A stretch of 64,000 nt of DNA from Bacteroidota bacterium (lineage in GTDB: Bacteria; Bacteroidota; Bacteroidia; Bacteroidales; JAAUTT01), in NCBI GenBank assembly GCA_030706405.1, contig JAUZOO010000014.1, forward strand, positions 34,573-98,572. The letters run 5' to 3'. A program made the position numbers and the translations under genes. Under the pieces are notes generated by a model. It was not told where the DNA came from and did no database searches. It saw only the letters and a list, made by a program, of their open reading frames with translations. Below are positions 7,815 to 17,012 of the stretch, one piece after another (the stretch's first letter is position 1; the number at the start of each line of letters is the position of its first letter).

Positions 7815-9683
7815 ATGTCGGATGATAATAAAAAATTGTTTAATGAATTTCCGCCGGTAACCACCGCGGAATGGGAGGCAAAGATTACTGCCGACCTTAA
7901 AGGGGCCGACTACGATAAGAAACTGGTATGGAAAACCAACGAAGGTTTTGCCGTGCGCCCGTACTATCGTGCCGAAAACCTCGAATCGTTGGGTTATCTC
8001 AAACAGCTTCCGGGCCAGTTCCCGTTTGTTCGTGGTAGCAAAGTTGATACTAACGAATGGTATGTTCGTCAGGATATCGACGTGAAGGATGTTGCCGAAG
8101 CCAACAAAAAGGCTCTCGACGTACTCAACAAAGGTGTTACTTCGCTTGGTTTCTGCATCAGCCACAAGGTTGAAATCAATGCAGCCAACATCGAAGCGCT
8201 GTTGAAAAACATCTGCCTGAGTGCTGTTGAAATCAACTTTGTATGTGGCAAGCGTTCGGTTGAACTCGTTCCCGTGTTTGTTGACTACGTTAAAAAAAGT
8301 GGTTACAAAGCCGAAGAAATCATTGGTTCGGTAAACCTCGACAACGTTGGGCACCTCGTTAAACGTGGTTCTTTCTGCTTTGGCGATAATGCTACCGCCC
8401 TTACTAAAGTTAAAGGTGCAGTTGAGCAGCTCAAAGCGATTCCTAATTTTAAAGCCATCACCGTTCACGGTTCATATTTCACCAACGCCGGTGCAACCAT
8501 CGTTCAGAGCCTTGCATTCTCGCTGGCTATGGGCGCCGACTATATGACCTGGTTAACTGAAGCCGGAGTTTCTGCCGCCGATGTTGCTTCTAAACTCAAA
8601 TTCAACTTTGCGGTATCGTCCAACTACTTCATGGAAATTGCAAAATTCCGTGCAGCTCGTTTACTCTGGGCTAAGATTGCCGAAAGCTACGATGCTAATG
8701 TTAAAGCTGTGATGAATATCCATGCTGAAACAGCTAAGTTCAACATGGCAGCTTACGACCCGCATACTAACCTTCTCCGTTCTACCACCGAAGCTATGTC
8801 GGCTGCCATCGGAAGTGTAGATTCTATGACTGTTGTGCCTTTCGATGTTACTTTCGAAAATCAAACCGATTTTGCTGAACGTATCGCCCGTAACCAACAA
8901 ATCATTCTTCAGGAAGAATCGTATTTCAATAAAATCGTTGACCCATCGGCTGGTTCGTACTATATCGAAACCCTTACCGATTCTATCGCTACCGAAGCCT
9001 GGAAATTATTCTTAGACATTCAGTCGAAAGGTGGTTTCGTTAAAGCTTTCGAAGCTGGTGAAATCCAAAGCCAGGTGAAAGACGCTGCTGCAAAACGCGA
9101 AAAAGCCATTGCAACCCGTCGCGAAAGCCTTTTGGGTGTTAACCAGTTCCCGAACTTCAACGAAGTAATCAACAAAGACATCGTTGACGCAACTTATGGT
9201 TGCTGCAAATGTTCTTCGGAAGAAAAACAGGTTGCCGAACCGCTTCGTATGTTCCGTGGTGCCGAAGCTTTCGAAGCTTTGCGTCAGGCTACCGATAAGA
9301 GCGGCCGTCGTCCGAAAGTGTTCATGCTTACCATTGGCGCTGTTGCCATGCGTAAAGCCCGTGCAGGTTTCGCTTGTAACTTCTTTGCTTGTGCAGGTTT
9401 CGAAGTTGTTGACAACAACGGTTTCAAAACTGCCGAAGAAGGTGTTAAAGCCGCTCTCGAAGCTAAAGCCGACATCGTGGTTATCTGCTCCAGCGATGAT
9501 GAATATGTTACTTTCGCTCCCGAAGCTTTCGAAGCCCTCGGCGGAAAAGCCATCTTCGTGGTTGCCGGTGCTCCTGCCTGCCAGGCCGAACTCGAAGCTA
9601 AAGGAATCAAGAATTTCATTAGCGTAAAATCTAATGTTCTTGAAACATTGAAGGGATACCAAAAAGAATTAAAGATTAATTAA
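7815..9683 (+). CDS. mutA: Methylmalonyl-CoA mutase small (beta) subunit
   Basis: Non-catalytic partner of the adenosylcobalamin enzyme that interconverts succinyl-CoA and (R)-methylmalonyl-CoA, used in propionate formation or use. The 622-residue protein has the mutase TIM barrel fold (FPPVTTAEWEAKITADLKG at the start; ERIARNQQIILQEESYF and DPSAGSYYIETLT near residues 355-390). A C-terminal flavodoxin-like domain remains (from about residue 495), but the cobalamin ligand motif DxHxxG is missing (it reads IGAVAMRKARAG), as expected for the small subunit. The start at 7815 follows the promoter element and aligns with the family. Codon usage here is strongly biased, and long open frames on the opposite strand are shadows of it. 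The mutB partner lies 458 bases downstream, beyond the GxxExxY gene. Confidence 0.95.
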   Translation: MSDDNKKLFNEFPPVTTAEWEAKITADLKGADYDKKLVWKTNEGFAVRPYYRAENLESLGYLKQLPGQFPFVRGSKVDTNEWYVRQDIDVKDVAEANKKALDVLNKGVTSLGFCISHKVEINAANIEALLKNICLSAVEINFVCGKRSVELVPVFVDYVKKSGYKAEEIIGSVNLDNVGHLVKRGSFCFGDNATALTKVKGAVEQLKAIPNFKAITVHGSYFTNAGATIVQSLAFSLAMGADYMTWLTEAGVSAADVASKLKFNFAVSSNYFMEIAKFRAARLLWAKIAESYDANVKAVMNIHAETAKFNMAAYDPHTNLLRSTTEAMSAAIGSVDSMTVVPFDVTFENQTDFAERIARNQQIILQEESYFNKIVDPSAGSYYIETLTDSIATEAWKLFLDIQSKGGFVKAFEAGEIQSQVKDAAAKREKAIATRRESLLGVNQFPNFNEVINKDIVDATYGCCKCSSEEKQVAEPLRMFRGAEAFEALRQATDKSGRRPKVFMLTIGAVAMRKARAGFACNFFACAGFEVVDNNGFKTAEEGVKAALEAKADIVVICSSDDEYVTFAPEAFEALGGKAIFVVAGAPACQAELEAKGIKNFISVKSNVLETLKGYQKELKIN

Positions 9684-10125
9684 ACGCTAAGGCGCAAAGA
9701 CGCGATGTTAAAAACGCAAGATGAATATGAACAAGTTGGTAAGCTGATTCTAAATTCATGTTTTGAAGTTCATAAAGAGCTTGGGGCAGGATTGTTAGAA
9801 TCTGTTTATGAGTGTTGTTTAATAGACGAATTGCGGTCGCGTAACTTAAACGTCAAAAATCAGGTAAAACTTCCGGTAGTTTATAAAGGAAGAACTCTTG
9901 AAAAAGAATTTATTATCGATTTATTAATTGAAGATGCCATTATTGTTGAATTGAAATCAGTAGAAGAATTGATGCCGGTTCATGAAGTTCAGTTAGTTAC
10001 TTACATGAAATTGGCAGATAAACGACAGGGTTTTCTTATCAATTTTAATGTAAGTCTGATGAAAGAAGGTATTCGCCGAAAGGTAAATAACTATTATTTC
10101 TCATAGCGTCTTAGCGACTTTGCGT
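9684..10125. repeat. Inverted repeat pair bounding the GxxExxY gene
   Basis: The 20-base segment 9684-9703 (acgctaaggcgcaaagacgc) and the segment 10106-10125 are inverted copies, identical at 17 of 20 positions. Both are built from cgctaag and cgcaaag-like units. The left copy begins right after the mutA stop and ends one base before the GxxExxY ATG; the right copy overlaps the last base of its stop codon. The pair therefore frames exactly one gene, as ends of a mobile cassette or a binding site would. Confidence 0.7.
9705..10106 (+). CDS. GxxExxY family protein (PD-(D/E)xK nuclease-like)
   Basis: A 133-residue member of the GxxExxY family, named for the motif seen here as G29-x-x-E32-x-x-Y35 (GAGLLESVY). 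An Asp72 followed by Glu82-Leu-Lys84 fits the PD-(D/E)xK nuclease core, so nuclease activity is plausible, but the biological role of the family is not established. The gene sits between the two mutase subunit genes, with the inverted repeat pair touching both of its ends and only 21 bases from mutA. Its codon use is more AT-rich than that of mutA and mutB. I infer that it entered as a small cassette and is read with the mutase transcript. Confidence 0.85.
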   Translation: MLKTQDEYEQVGKLILNSCFEVHKELGAGLLESVYECCLIDELRSRNLNVKNQVKLPVVYKGRTLEKEFIIDLLIEDAIIVELKSVEELMPVHEVQLVTYMKLADKRQGFLINFNVSLMKEGIRRKVNNYYFS

Positions 10126-10141
10126 TCAAATAAAACATAGT

Positions 10142-12277
10142 ATGAAACCAGATTTTAGTAAAGTAAACATAAAATCAGCAGCGGCTGCTTCGTCAGTTTC
10201 GCTGCCCGGTGCCGACTGGACCACACCTGAGCTTATCAAGGTGAAACCTGTCTATACCGCCGAAGACCTCTCCGGAATGGAGCATTTGAACTATGCTGCC
10301 GGTGTGGCTCCTTATCTCCGTGGCCCTTACTCGGTAATGTACGCCATGCAACCCTGGACGATCCGTCAGTATGCCGGGTTCTCCACTGCCGAAGAATCCA
10401 ATGCATTCTACCGTCGTAACCTTGCTGCCGGACAGAAAGGTCTTTCCGTGGCATTCGACTTGGCTACCCACCGCGGGTACGACTCTGACCACGAACGTGT
10501 AGTTGGTGACGTAGGTAAAGCCGGTGTTGCCATCGACTCTATCCTCGACATGAAGATCCTCTTCGACCAGATTCCTTTGAACAAGATGTCGGTTTCGATG
10601 ACCATGAACGGCGCCGTATTACCGGTTCTTTCGTTCTACATCGTTGCAGCTTTGGAACAAGGTGCTAAGCTCGAAGAATTGAGCGGTACTATCCAGAATG
10701 ACATCCTCAAGGAATTCATGGTGCGTAACACCTACATCTATCCGCCCGAAATGTCGATGCGTATCATTGGCGATATTTTCGAATACACTTCGAAGAACAT
10801 GCCTAAGTTCAACAGCATCTCTATCTCCGGATACCACATGCAGGAAGCCGGTGCTACTGCCGACATCGAAATGGCTTATACACTTGCCGACGGTCTCGAA
10901 TACCTCCGTACCGGTGTTAAAGCTGGTCTCGACATCGATGCTTTCGCTCCGCGTCTTTCGTTCTTCTGGGCTGTTGGTATGAACCACTTCATGGAAATTG
11001 CCAAGATGCGTGCTGCACGTATGCTCTGGGCTAAAATCGTGAAAGAATTCGGTCCTAAGAATCCTAAATCGATGGCTTTGCGTACTCACTCGCAAACTTC
11101 GGGATGGTCGCTTACCGAACAAGATCCGTTTAACAACGTGGCTCGTACTGCTGTTGAAGCAATGGCTGCTGCACTCGGTCACACCCAGTCGCTCCACACC
11201 AATGCTTTGGACGAAGCTATCGCGTTGCCAACTGACTTCTCGGCTCGTATTGCACGTAACACCCAAATCTATATCCAGGAAGAAACCAACATCTGCAAAG
11301 CTGTTGACCCATGGGCTGGTTCATATTATGTAGAAACACTTACACACGAACTCGCACAGAAAGCCTGGAAACTCATCGAAGAAGTAGAAAGCCTCGGCGG
11401 TATGTCGAAAGCTGTTGAAACCGGTGTTCCAAAAATGCGTATCGAAGAAGCTGCTGCCCGTAAACAGGCTCGTATCGACTCCGGTAAGGACACCATTGTT
11501 GGTATCAACAAATACCGTCTCGACAAGGAAGATCCTTTGGATATTCTTGATGTTGACAACACCGCTGTTCGCGAAGCCCAGATCAAACGTCTTCAGAAAC
11601 TTAAGGCCGAACGTAACAACGACGAAGTACAGGCTGCTTTGGCTGCCATTACCGAATCGGCACGCTCAGGCAAAGGCAACTTACTCGAACTTTCGGTAGT
11701 TGCTGCTCAGAAACGTGCTACTTTGGGTGAAATTTCCGATGCTATCGAAAACGTATCAGGACGATATAAAGCTGTGATTAGAACCATCTCGGGCGTATAT
11801 GCCTCCGAAAGCGGAGACGATGCCACTTACCAGGAAGCCAAAGCCATGGCTGAAAAATTTGCGAAGATCGAAGGCCGTCAGCCTCGTATCATGATCGCTA
11901 AAATGGGTCAGGACGGACACGACCGTGGTGCTAAAGTTGTAGCTACCGGTTATGCCGATATCGGATTCGACGTGGATATGGGTCCGTTGTTCCAAACCCC
12001 TGCCGAAGCTGCTAAGCAAGCTGTTGAAAACGACGTTCACGTTGTTGGAGTATCATCGCTTGCAGCAGGTCACAAGACGTTGGTTCCGCAGATCATTGCC
12101 GAACTTAAGAAACTTGGCCGCGAAGACATCATGGTAATTGCCGGTGGTGTAATTCCTGCGCAGGATTATGACTTCCTTTACAAGTCGGGCGTTGTGGCTA
12201 TCTTTGGCCCTGGAACTTCCGTTCCTTACGCTGCTAAAAAGATTCTTGAAGTACTCTTAAAGAGTGTTGAAGAATAA
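10142..12277 (+). CDS. mutB: Methylmalonyl-CoA mutase large (alpha) subunit
   Basis: Catalytic subunit of methylmalonyl-CoA mutase, carrying the substrate-binding TIM barrel and adenosylcobalamin. Of 711 residues, about 1-560 form the barrel ([53 protein letters not shown]). The C-terminal cobalamin domain starts near 580 and has the complete ligand motif in [10 protein letters not shown] with His593 as the lower cobalt ligand, then GPLFQTPAE and the conserved [12 protein letters not shown] tail. Length is typical. It follows the GxxExxY gene by 35 bases and is followed by a strong terminator. Together with mutA it forms the heterodimer found in Bacteroidota and Actinobacteria. Confidence 0.97.
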   Translation: MKPDFSKVNIKSAAAASSVSLPGADWTTPELIKVKPVYTAEDLSGMEHLNYAAGVAPYLRGPYSVMYAMQPWTIRQYAGFSTAEESNAFYRRNLAAGQKGLSVAFDLATHRGYDSDHERVVGDVGKAGVAIDSILDMKILFDQIPLNKMSVSMTMNGAVLPVLSFYIVAALEQGAKLEELSGTIQNDILKEFMVRNTYIYPPEMSMRIIGDIFEYTSKNMPKFNSISISGYHMQEAGATADIEMAYTLADGLEYLRTGVKAGLDIDAFAPRLSFFWAVGMNHFMEIAKMRAARMLWAKIVKEFGPKNPKSMALRTHSQTSGWSLTEQDPFNNVARTAVEAMAAALGHTQSLHTNALDEAIALPTDFSARIARNTQIYIQEETNICKAVDPWAGSYYVETLTHELAQKAWKLIEEVESLGGMSKAVETGVPKMRIEEAAARKQARIDSGKDTIVGINKYRLDKEDPLDILDVDNTAVREAQIKRLQKLKAERNNDEVQAALAAITESARSGKGNLLELSVVAAQKRATLGEISDAIENVSGRYKAVIRTISGVYASESGDDATYQEAKAMAEKFAKIEGRQPRIMIAKMGQDGHDRGAKVVATGYADIGFDVDMGPLFQTPAEAAKQAVENDVHVVGVSSLAAGHKTLVPQIIAELKKLGREDIMVIAGGVIPAQDYDFLYKSGVVAIFGPGTSVPYAAKKILEVLLKSVEE

Positions 12278-12314
12278 GAACTGTTCTTTCCGGGGATAAC
12301 CCGGATATTCATAA

Positions 12315-12351
12315 AAACGCCCGGTAGTCTTGCTATCGGGCGTTTATTTTT
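12315..12351. terminator. Bidirectional terminator between mutB and the converging gene
   Basis: Stem AAACGCCCGGTAG (12315-12327) and CTATCGGGCGTTT (12333-12345), one G-T pair, five-base loop, then ATTTTTT. The left arm is preceded by A residues, so it can also end the minus-strand gene whose stop is at 12351. Confidence 0.82.
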
Positions 12352-12758
12352 TATGCCGATTTGATGATATTCTGCATCCATCGCCAATGGGTAATAAACA
12401 GTGCCAGACTGATGATAATGAGTATTGCCCCTGTAGCCATGTTTTTGGTGGCCTGAAATTTTGATGATTGGATTTTGTCGTTCCGGGCTGCTTCGTACAT
12501 GGCGTGTAAAGTTTTGTCGTCGGGGATGTAGCTGACCTTGGTGTTATCAGCATTTTTGGGTGCGGATTTAAGAATGTCCTGCTTATAATTTTCGAATGAG
12601 GCCAGGCTTGGACCATTATTCCATCCGGCATGGATCGGGTCGCTCCGGTCGATAAGAGCATTGGTTAATACGGAAGCTGAAATCAGAAAAGTGACAACCG
12701 AAACCAGGCAGATGGCATAACCATAAATCTGCACGCCAATTTTGTGTAATTTTTCCAT
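12351..12758 (-). CDS. Small two-helix membrane protein, unknown function
   Basis: I do not recognise this 135-residue protein. It has one hydrophobic helix near the N-terminus (about residues 12-34) and one near the C-terminus (about 108-126), with a polar region of about 70 residues between them that has no cysteines or clear motif. The conserved-looking piece is ALIDRSDPIHAGWNN just after the first helix. It converges on mutB and shares its terminator. Upstream on its own strand lie about 75 bases of plain sequence and then the 41-bp tandem repeat. Confidence 0.55.
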   Translation of the reverse strand: MEKLHKIGVQIYGYAICLVSVVTFLISASVLTNALIDRSDPIHAGWNNGPSLASFENYKQDILKSAPKNADNTKVSYIPDDKTLHAMYEAARNDKIQSSKFQATKNMATGAILIIISLALFITHWRWMQNIIKSA

Positions 12759-12832
12759 AGCTTTTATTTTTTAAGGTGGTGTTATAACTAAAGTTACGGC
12801 TTTGAGGACAGGAATGCAATATTGAGTGGCTT

Positions 12833-13070
12833 GAATTTTAGAACAGTCATCCCGAGTCGGGATATACTGCCTGAGTTTTTAGAAGCCTCGTCCCAGGTTG
12901 GGATTTACTGCCTGAAATTTTAAAAGCCCTGTCCCGGGTTGGGAAACCTTGTCTGGAGTTTTAGAGGTGCCGTCCCGGATTGGGATTTGTTGCCTGAGTT
13001 TTTAGAAGTGTAATCCCAGGTTGGGAAACCTCGCCTGAAGTTTTAAAAGCCCCATTCCCAAGTTGGGACG
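12833..13070. repeat. Six-copy 41-bp degenerate tandem repeat
   Basis: Six consecutive units start at 12833, 12873, 12914, 12955, 12996 and 13037 (lengths 40, 41, 41, 41, 41 and a partial 34). Each unit is an AT-rich GA-TTTTAGAAG-like half followed by a small palindrome of the form TCCC-n5-GGGA (for example TCCCAGGTTGGGA), then a TACTGCCT-like end. The palindrome is the best kept part; units differ elsewhere. No open frame of note crosses the array. It fills most of the 420 bases between the small membrane protein and pdxA, both on the minus strand. Confidence 0.85.
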
Positions 13071-13086
13071 AACCTTTAAGGCACAA

Positions 13087-13121
13087 AAAAACCTCTCCGC
13101 TTTTATGGCGAAGAGGTTTTT
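13087..13121 (-). terminator. Terminator downstream of pdxA
   Basis: Stem AAAAACCTCT-c-CGC (13087-13100) with GCG-a-AGAGGTTTTT (13108-13121) and a seven-base loop. It sits about 58 bases after the pdxA stop and separates pdxA from the repeat array. A and T tracts on both sides make it usable from either direction. Confidence 0.75.
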
Positions 13122-13178
13122 GTCCGAAATTATCGGGTAAACCTGTCTGGATTTTACTTCCTGACAAGTTCAATAATT

Positions 13179-14228
13179 TTAAACATTCGATGTATCGATG
13201 TTTTTCATTGGGTTTTTGGTCAGTTCTTTGTATTCCTCGCGATTTTTATAAATATCGCAAGCCATATACAATGCCTGGCGGAACGACGATTCCGAAGCCT
13301 GATCTTTGCCTACCAGTTCGTAAGCGGTGCCGTGAGCGGGCGAAGTACGAACAATGGGCAGTCCGGCGGTGAAATTTACGCCGTCTTCGAATACCATCGC
13401 TTTAAATGGGGCAAGTCCCTGGTCGTGATACATAGCAAGCACGGCATCGAACTTCTTAAAGCTATCGGAACCAAAAAAGCCGTCGGCAGCATAAGGTCCA
13501 AAGGCCATAATGCCTTGCTGTTTTGCTTTCTCGATGGCAGGAATAATGATGTCGGTTTCTTCGTTGCCAATCACGCCTTCGTCGCCAGCATGCGGGTTGA
13601 GCGAAAGCACGGCGATGCGCGGTTTGCGAACGGCAAAGTCGGTAAGCATCGATTTATTCAGGGTTTTTAGTTTCGAGAGGATGGCTTCTTCGGTGATGAG
13701 CGATGCCACTTTGGAGAGCGGCACATGACCGGTAACCACGGCTACCTTCACCACTTCGCTCACGAGAATCATCAATGCTTCGCCGCCGAATTCGTCGCGT
13801 AAATATTCGGTATGGCCCGGGAAATGAAATTCTTCGGACTGGATATTGTGTTTGTTGATAGGGCCGGTAACAATAGCATCAATCTTGCCTTCTTTTAAAT
13901 CCTTTACGGCAGCTTTTAAGCTTAGTAACGAAGCTTCGCCGGCTTGAGGGGTAGATTTACCAAGTTCCACGCGAACATTGTCGTCGAGCACGTTTACCAG
14001 GTTGGCACGTTTTGGCACGGCTTCTTCGGCGCTGCGCACGCTATAAAGGTTGAAATTGCCAAGGTTTAAGGCTTTGCGGTGATAAGCCACCACTTTGGGC
14101 GAACCGTAAACGATGGGCGTGCAGGTTTCGTAAATGCGCGGGTCGAGAAGCGTTTTCATAATCACTTCGTAGCTAATTCCGTTGATGTCGCCCTGCGTAA
14201 TTCCTATTCTTATTTTATGGTCTTTCAT
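13179..14228 (-). CDS. pdxA: 4-hydroxythreonine-4-phosphate dehydrogenase
   Basis: PdxA oxidises 4-phospho-hydroxy-L-threonine in the DXP-dependent route to pyridoxal 5'-phosphate; the enzyme is a cytoplasmic, metal-dependent homodimer. The 349-residue protein starts with the family N-terminus (IRIGITQGDINGISYEVIMK). The three metal-binding histidines are visible in PGHTEYL, LNPHAGDEG and MYHDQGLAPFK, and the C-terminal VRTSPAHGTAYELVGK is conserved. It follows pepA on the same strand after 84 bases that contain a GACAG/CTGTC palindrome, so co-transcription is uncertain. Confidence 0.95.
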   Translation of the reverse strand: MKDHKIRIGITQGDINGISYEVIMKTLLDPRIYETCTPIVYGSPKVVAYHRKALNLGNFNLYSVRSAEEAVPKRANLVNVLDDNVRVELGKSTPQAGEASLLSLKAAVKDLKEGKIDAIVTGPINKHNIQSEEFHFPGHTEYLRDEFGGEALMILVSEVVKVAVVTGHVPLSKVASLITEEAILSKLKTLNKSMLTDFAVRKPRIAVLSLNPHAGDEGVIGNEETDIIIPAIEKAKQQGIMAFGPYAADGFFGSDSFKKFDAVLAMYHDQGLAPFKAMVFEDGVNFTAGLPIVRTSPAHGTAYELVGKDQASESSFRQALYMACDIYKNREEYKELTKNPMKNIDTSNV

Positions 14229-14312
14229 TGTTCGTTGGTTATTTTGAAGTATTGTGATTTATATCCGACAGACCTTTAAAACCTGTCAGGTGTATCGTTT
14301 CAGTTTTAATTG

Positions 14313-15752
14313 TTATTTACCCAGCTGCTCCAGAAAACGGTAGAACAACCGTACGCCGGTTCCGGTTCCGCCTAATCCTCGGTAGGAATTTGGCTTTTTG
14401 AGGAATGCAGGCCCTGCAATATCGAGATGGAAATAGGGGGAATTGGTAAAATGTTCGAGGAATTTTCCGGCAGTGATAGCACCGGCAACCTCTCCGCCAA
14501 TATTTTTGAGGTCGGCAATGTCCGATTTAATCATTTCGTCATATTCTTCCCAGAAGGGAAATACAGCAATGCGTTCGTAAACATCGTAACCGGCATCTAC
14601 GATTTTCTTTTCGGTTTCGGTGGAAACATTGCCCATGCCTACGGTTCCTAATTCACCGATGGCCCTGTGGGCTGCTCCTGTGAGCGTGGCAATGGTAAAC
14701 ACCAGCTCCGGATCATATTTTTGGGCATATACCAGCGCATCGGCAAGGATAAGGCGGCCTTCGGCATCGGTGTTGAGCACTTCCACAGTGGTTCCATCAG
14801 AAATGGTGATGATGTCGCCGGGTGAATAAGCATCGGCACTCAAACGGTTATCGGTAGAAGGGATAAGTCCTACTACATATACCGGCAACCCGGTTTTAGC
14901 CAGGGCGTAAAACGTAGCAGCCACGGCAGCCGCACCGGCCATGTCGCATTTCATGTAATCCATGCTGTTGGGGGTAGGTTTGAGGCTGTATCCGCCGGTG
15001 TCGTAAACCACGCCTTTGCCAACTAAAACAATGGGTTTAGCGTTAACTGCGCCTTCGGGTTTCCATTCGAGAATGGTGAAGGTAGGTGGCTGGGTGCTGC
15101 CTTGGTTTACGGCCAGTAAACCACCCATTTTTAACGCTTCAATTTTAGCTTTATCAAGAACTTCAACCGAGAATCCGGCTTCTTTGCCTAATTCCTGAAT
15201 TTCTTCCGAAAGCTTTACAGAGGTTAAAACCGAAGCCGGTTCGTTAATCAGGTCGCGGGCAATGCAAACGGCTTCTACTATGGAAGAAAGTTTTTGAATA
15301 TCGTCATCGGTAACATCTCCCGAAATAGCTACATCGGTAAGTGTCGAAGTTTTATCTCCGGCATCTTTCTGGTATTTTACAAACTGATAATTGGCCAGGG
15401 CCAGACCTTCGACAAAGGCCAGAACCAGTTCCGGTTTTTCGAGCTTATCGACAATCGTTACTTTCGTTGCTTTTTGTTTTTGAAGAAGCTGGCAAACCGA
15501 GTTCCCTCCTTTACGTAAAGCTTCTTTCACCTTGGAGGCATCCTTCGAAAGATCGGAAGTTTGCACTACAACCCAGTTCGAATAACGGTTAAGTGCCACT
15601 TGGGATGCTTTATTTTCCAGTTCTTTTTTTACAAATTCTGTTTCCTGTGAGGTTAAGTCCAGCTCCTTTAAGTCCGATTTTTTATCAATCAAAATAACAA
15701 GGTTTTCATCATACGAATACGACTTGGCCCTACCGATATTTAACTTCTGCAT
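14313..15752 (-). CDS. pepA: Leucyl aminopeptidase family protein (M17)
   Basis: Cytoplasmic M17 aminopeptidase that removes N-terminal residues from peptides with a two-metal centre; the family usually forms hexamers. The 479-residue length fits. The N-terminal half (to about residue 170) is the variable Macro-like domain. The catalytic half shows VLVGKGVVYDTGGYSLKP, MDYMKCDMAGAAAV and the family signature NTDAEGRLILADAL, which carries metal ligands. It is divergent from mqnC. A TAnnTTTG element lies 23 bases upstream of the ATG on its strand, giving a short leader. Confidence 0.93.
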   Translation of the reverse strand: MQKLNIGRAKSYSYDENLVILIDKKSDLKELDLTSQETEFVKKELENKASQVALNRYSNWVVVQTSDLSKDASKVKEALRKGGNSVCQLLQKQKATKVTIVDKLEKPELVLAFVEGLALANYQFVKYQKDAGDKTSTLTDVAISGDVTDDDIQKLSSIVEAVCIARDLINEPASVLTSVKLSEEIQELGKEAGFSVEVLDKAKIEALKMGGLLAVNQGSTQPPTFTILEWKPEGAVNAKPIVLVGKGVVYDTGGYSLKPTPNSMDYMKCDMAGAAAVAATFYALAKTGLPVYVVGLIPSTDNRLSADAYSPGDIITISDGTTVEVLNTDAEGRLILADALVYAQKYDPELVFTIATLTGAAHRAIGELGTVGMGNVSTETEKKIVDAGYDVYERIAVFPFWEEYDEMIKSDIADLKNIGGEVAGAITAGKFLEHFTNSPYFHLDIAGPAFLKKPNSYRGLGGTGTGVRLFYRFLEQLGK

Positions 15753-15774
15753 AGTGAAAATCTTTTAAAACATA

Positions 15775-15782
15775 CAAAGATA
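15775..15782 (-). promoter_or_regulatory. Putative -7 promoter element for pepA
   Basis: Read on the minus strand the sequence is TATCTTTG, a full match to TAnnTTTG. It lies 22 bases before the pepA start. No convincing -33 TTTG is present. Confidence 0.5.
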
Positions 15783-15862
15783 AAGTTATTTCGACATTGC
15801 AGGCACTTAATCGTAATTTACAGGTTATTGAGTCGCTTTCGTTTTCATTGCTACATTATTGT

Positions 15863-15870
15863 TATCTTTG
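15863..15870 (+). promoter_or_regulatory. Putative -7 promoter element for mqnC
   Basis: TATCTTTG matches TAnnTTTG. Transcription from here would start near 15876, which rules out the in-frame TTG at 15797 as the translation start and supports the TTG at 15896. With the pepA element it forms a divergent promoter pair about 80 bases apart. Confidence 0.5.
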
Positions 15871-15895
15871 GCCACTTCAAATAATTACCCACGCT

Positions 15896-16990
15896 TTGAA
15901 TCTGAATAATTTATACCAGAAGGCGCTGAACCTCGAATTTCTTTCGGCAGAAGAAGGACTTTACCTTTATCGCGAAGCGCCCACCACAACCCTCATGCAG
16001 GTTGCCAACCAGATACGTCAACAATTAGTTCCGGGAAACACCGTTACCTGGATGATTGACCGTAACGTGAACATCACCAATGTGTGTATTTCGCAATGCA
16101 AGTTTTGTAATTTCTGTCGCGTGTCTAAAAGTGCCGAAGCCTACATCACAACGCTCGACGAATACAAAACCAAGGTGGATGAAATGTTTGCCATTGGCGG
16201 CGACCAGTTATTGCTCCAGGGTGGGATGCATCCTAACCTCGGATTGAGTTTTTATACCGATCTTTTCCGTCAGCTTAAAAAAGAATATCCACGGTTAAAG
16301 CTTCATGCGCTCGGGCCACCGGAGGTTCATTACATCGCAAAGAAAGACAACCTTTCGTATCACGAAGTACTGACATCGTTAGTAGAAGCCGGCCTTGAAA
16401 GTCTTCCCGGGGCTGGTGCCGAAATTCTTACCGACCGTGTCCGGAAGATTGTTTCGCCCGCTAAAGCCACCACCGGCGAATGGCTCGACGTGATGCGCGA
16501 AGCCCACCGCCTCAACCTTCCCACTTCGGCAACCATGATGTTTGGCCACATCGAAACCGAAGCGGAACGCATCGAGCATCTCATTAATATCCGCCAGGTG
16601 CAGAGCGAAAAGCCAAAAGGGCACTACGGATTTATAGCCTTTATTCCCTGGCCCTTTCAGGACGAAAATACGGTGCTGCGTAACAAGATGCAGATTTCGA
16701 ATACCATCACTGCTGAAGACTACATCCGCCTGATTGCCATAAGCCGCATCATGCTCCCGAATGTCAATAATATCCAGTCGTCGTGGCTTACCGTAGGGAA
16801 ACAAACGGCACAGATTACCCTTCATGGCGGTGCCAACGATTTTGGTTCGATCATGATTGAGGAACACGTGGTTTCATCGGCCGGCGCTAACCATGCCTTC
16901 GATGCCAATGGCATTCAACAGGCCATCCGCGAAGCAGGGTTTGTCCCGCAACGGAGAAATCAGAAGTATGAATTGATGGAGACTAAGTGA
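15896..16990 (+). CDS. mqnC: Cyclic dehypoxanthinyl futalosine synthase
   Basis: Radical SAM enzyme of the futalosine route to menaquinone; it cyclises dehypoxanthine futalosine. Cys64, Cys68 and Cys71 form the CxxxCxxC motif that holds the [4Fe-4S] cluster (CISQCKFC). Other family blocks are VTWMIDRNVNITN, LLQGGMHPNLG, LPGAGAEILTDRVRKIVSPAK and IPWPFQDENT, which fit MqnC better than its paralogue MqnE. I place the start at a TTG codon (15896), giving 364 residues; the sequence MNLNNLYQKAL resembles family N-termini and the promoter element lies just upstream. The open frame continues to 15797, but that part overlaps the divergent promoter region. The other mqn genes are not in the window. 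Confidence 0.9.
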   Translation: MNLNNLYQKALNLEFLSAEEGLYLYREAPTTTLMQVANQIRQQLVPGNTVTWMIDRNVNITNVCISQCKFCNFCRVSKSAEAYITTLDEYKTKVDEMFAIGGDQLLLQGGMHPNLGLSFYTDLFRQLKKEYPRLKLHALGPPEVHYIAKKDNLSYHEVLTSLVEAGLESLPGAGAEILTDRVRKIVSPAKATTGEWLDVMREAHRLNLPTSATMMFGHIETEAERIEHLINIRQVQSEKPKGHYGFIAFIPWPFQDENTVLRNKMQISNTITAEDYIRLIAISRIMLPNVNNIQSSWLTVGKQTAQITLHGGANDFGSIMIEEHVVSSAGANHAFDANGIQQAIREAGFVPQRRNQKYELMETK

Positions 16991-17012
16991 TTGGTTAGGT
17001 AATTAAGTTTTT

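Noticed and set aside
7800..8468. Long open frame on the minus strand (222 codons) opposite mutA, and others at 9012-9662 and 10619-11266 opposite mutA and mutB
   Set aside because: They are shadows of strongly biased mutase codon usage. They have no domain features, no promoter and overlap conserved genes.
14265..14290. GACAG/CTGTC palindrome between pepA and pdxA as a strong terminator
   Set aside because: Only a five-base stem with no T tract after it; it could be a remnant of a dispersed repeat, not a convincing terminator.
15797..15895. Upstream TTG start for mqnC
   Set aside because: This part overlaps the divergent promoter region and precedes the expected transcript start.
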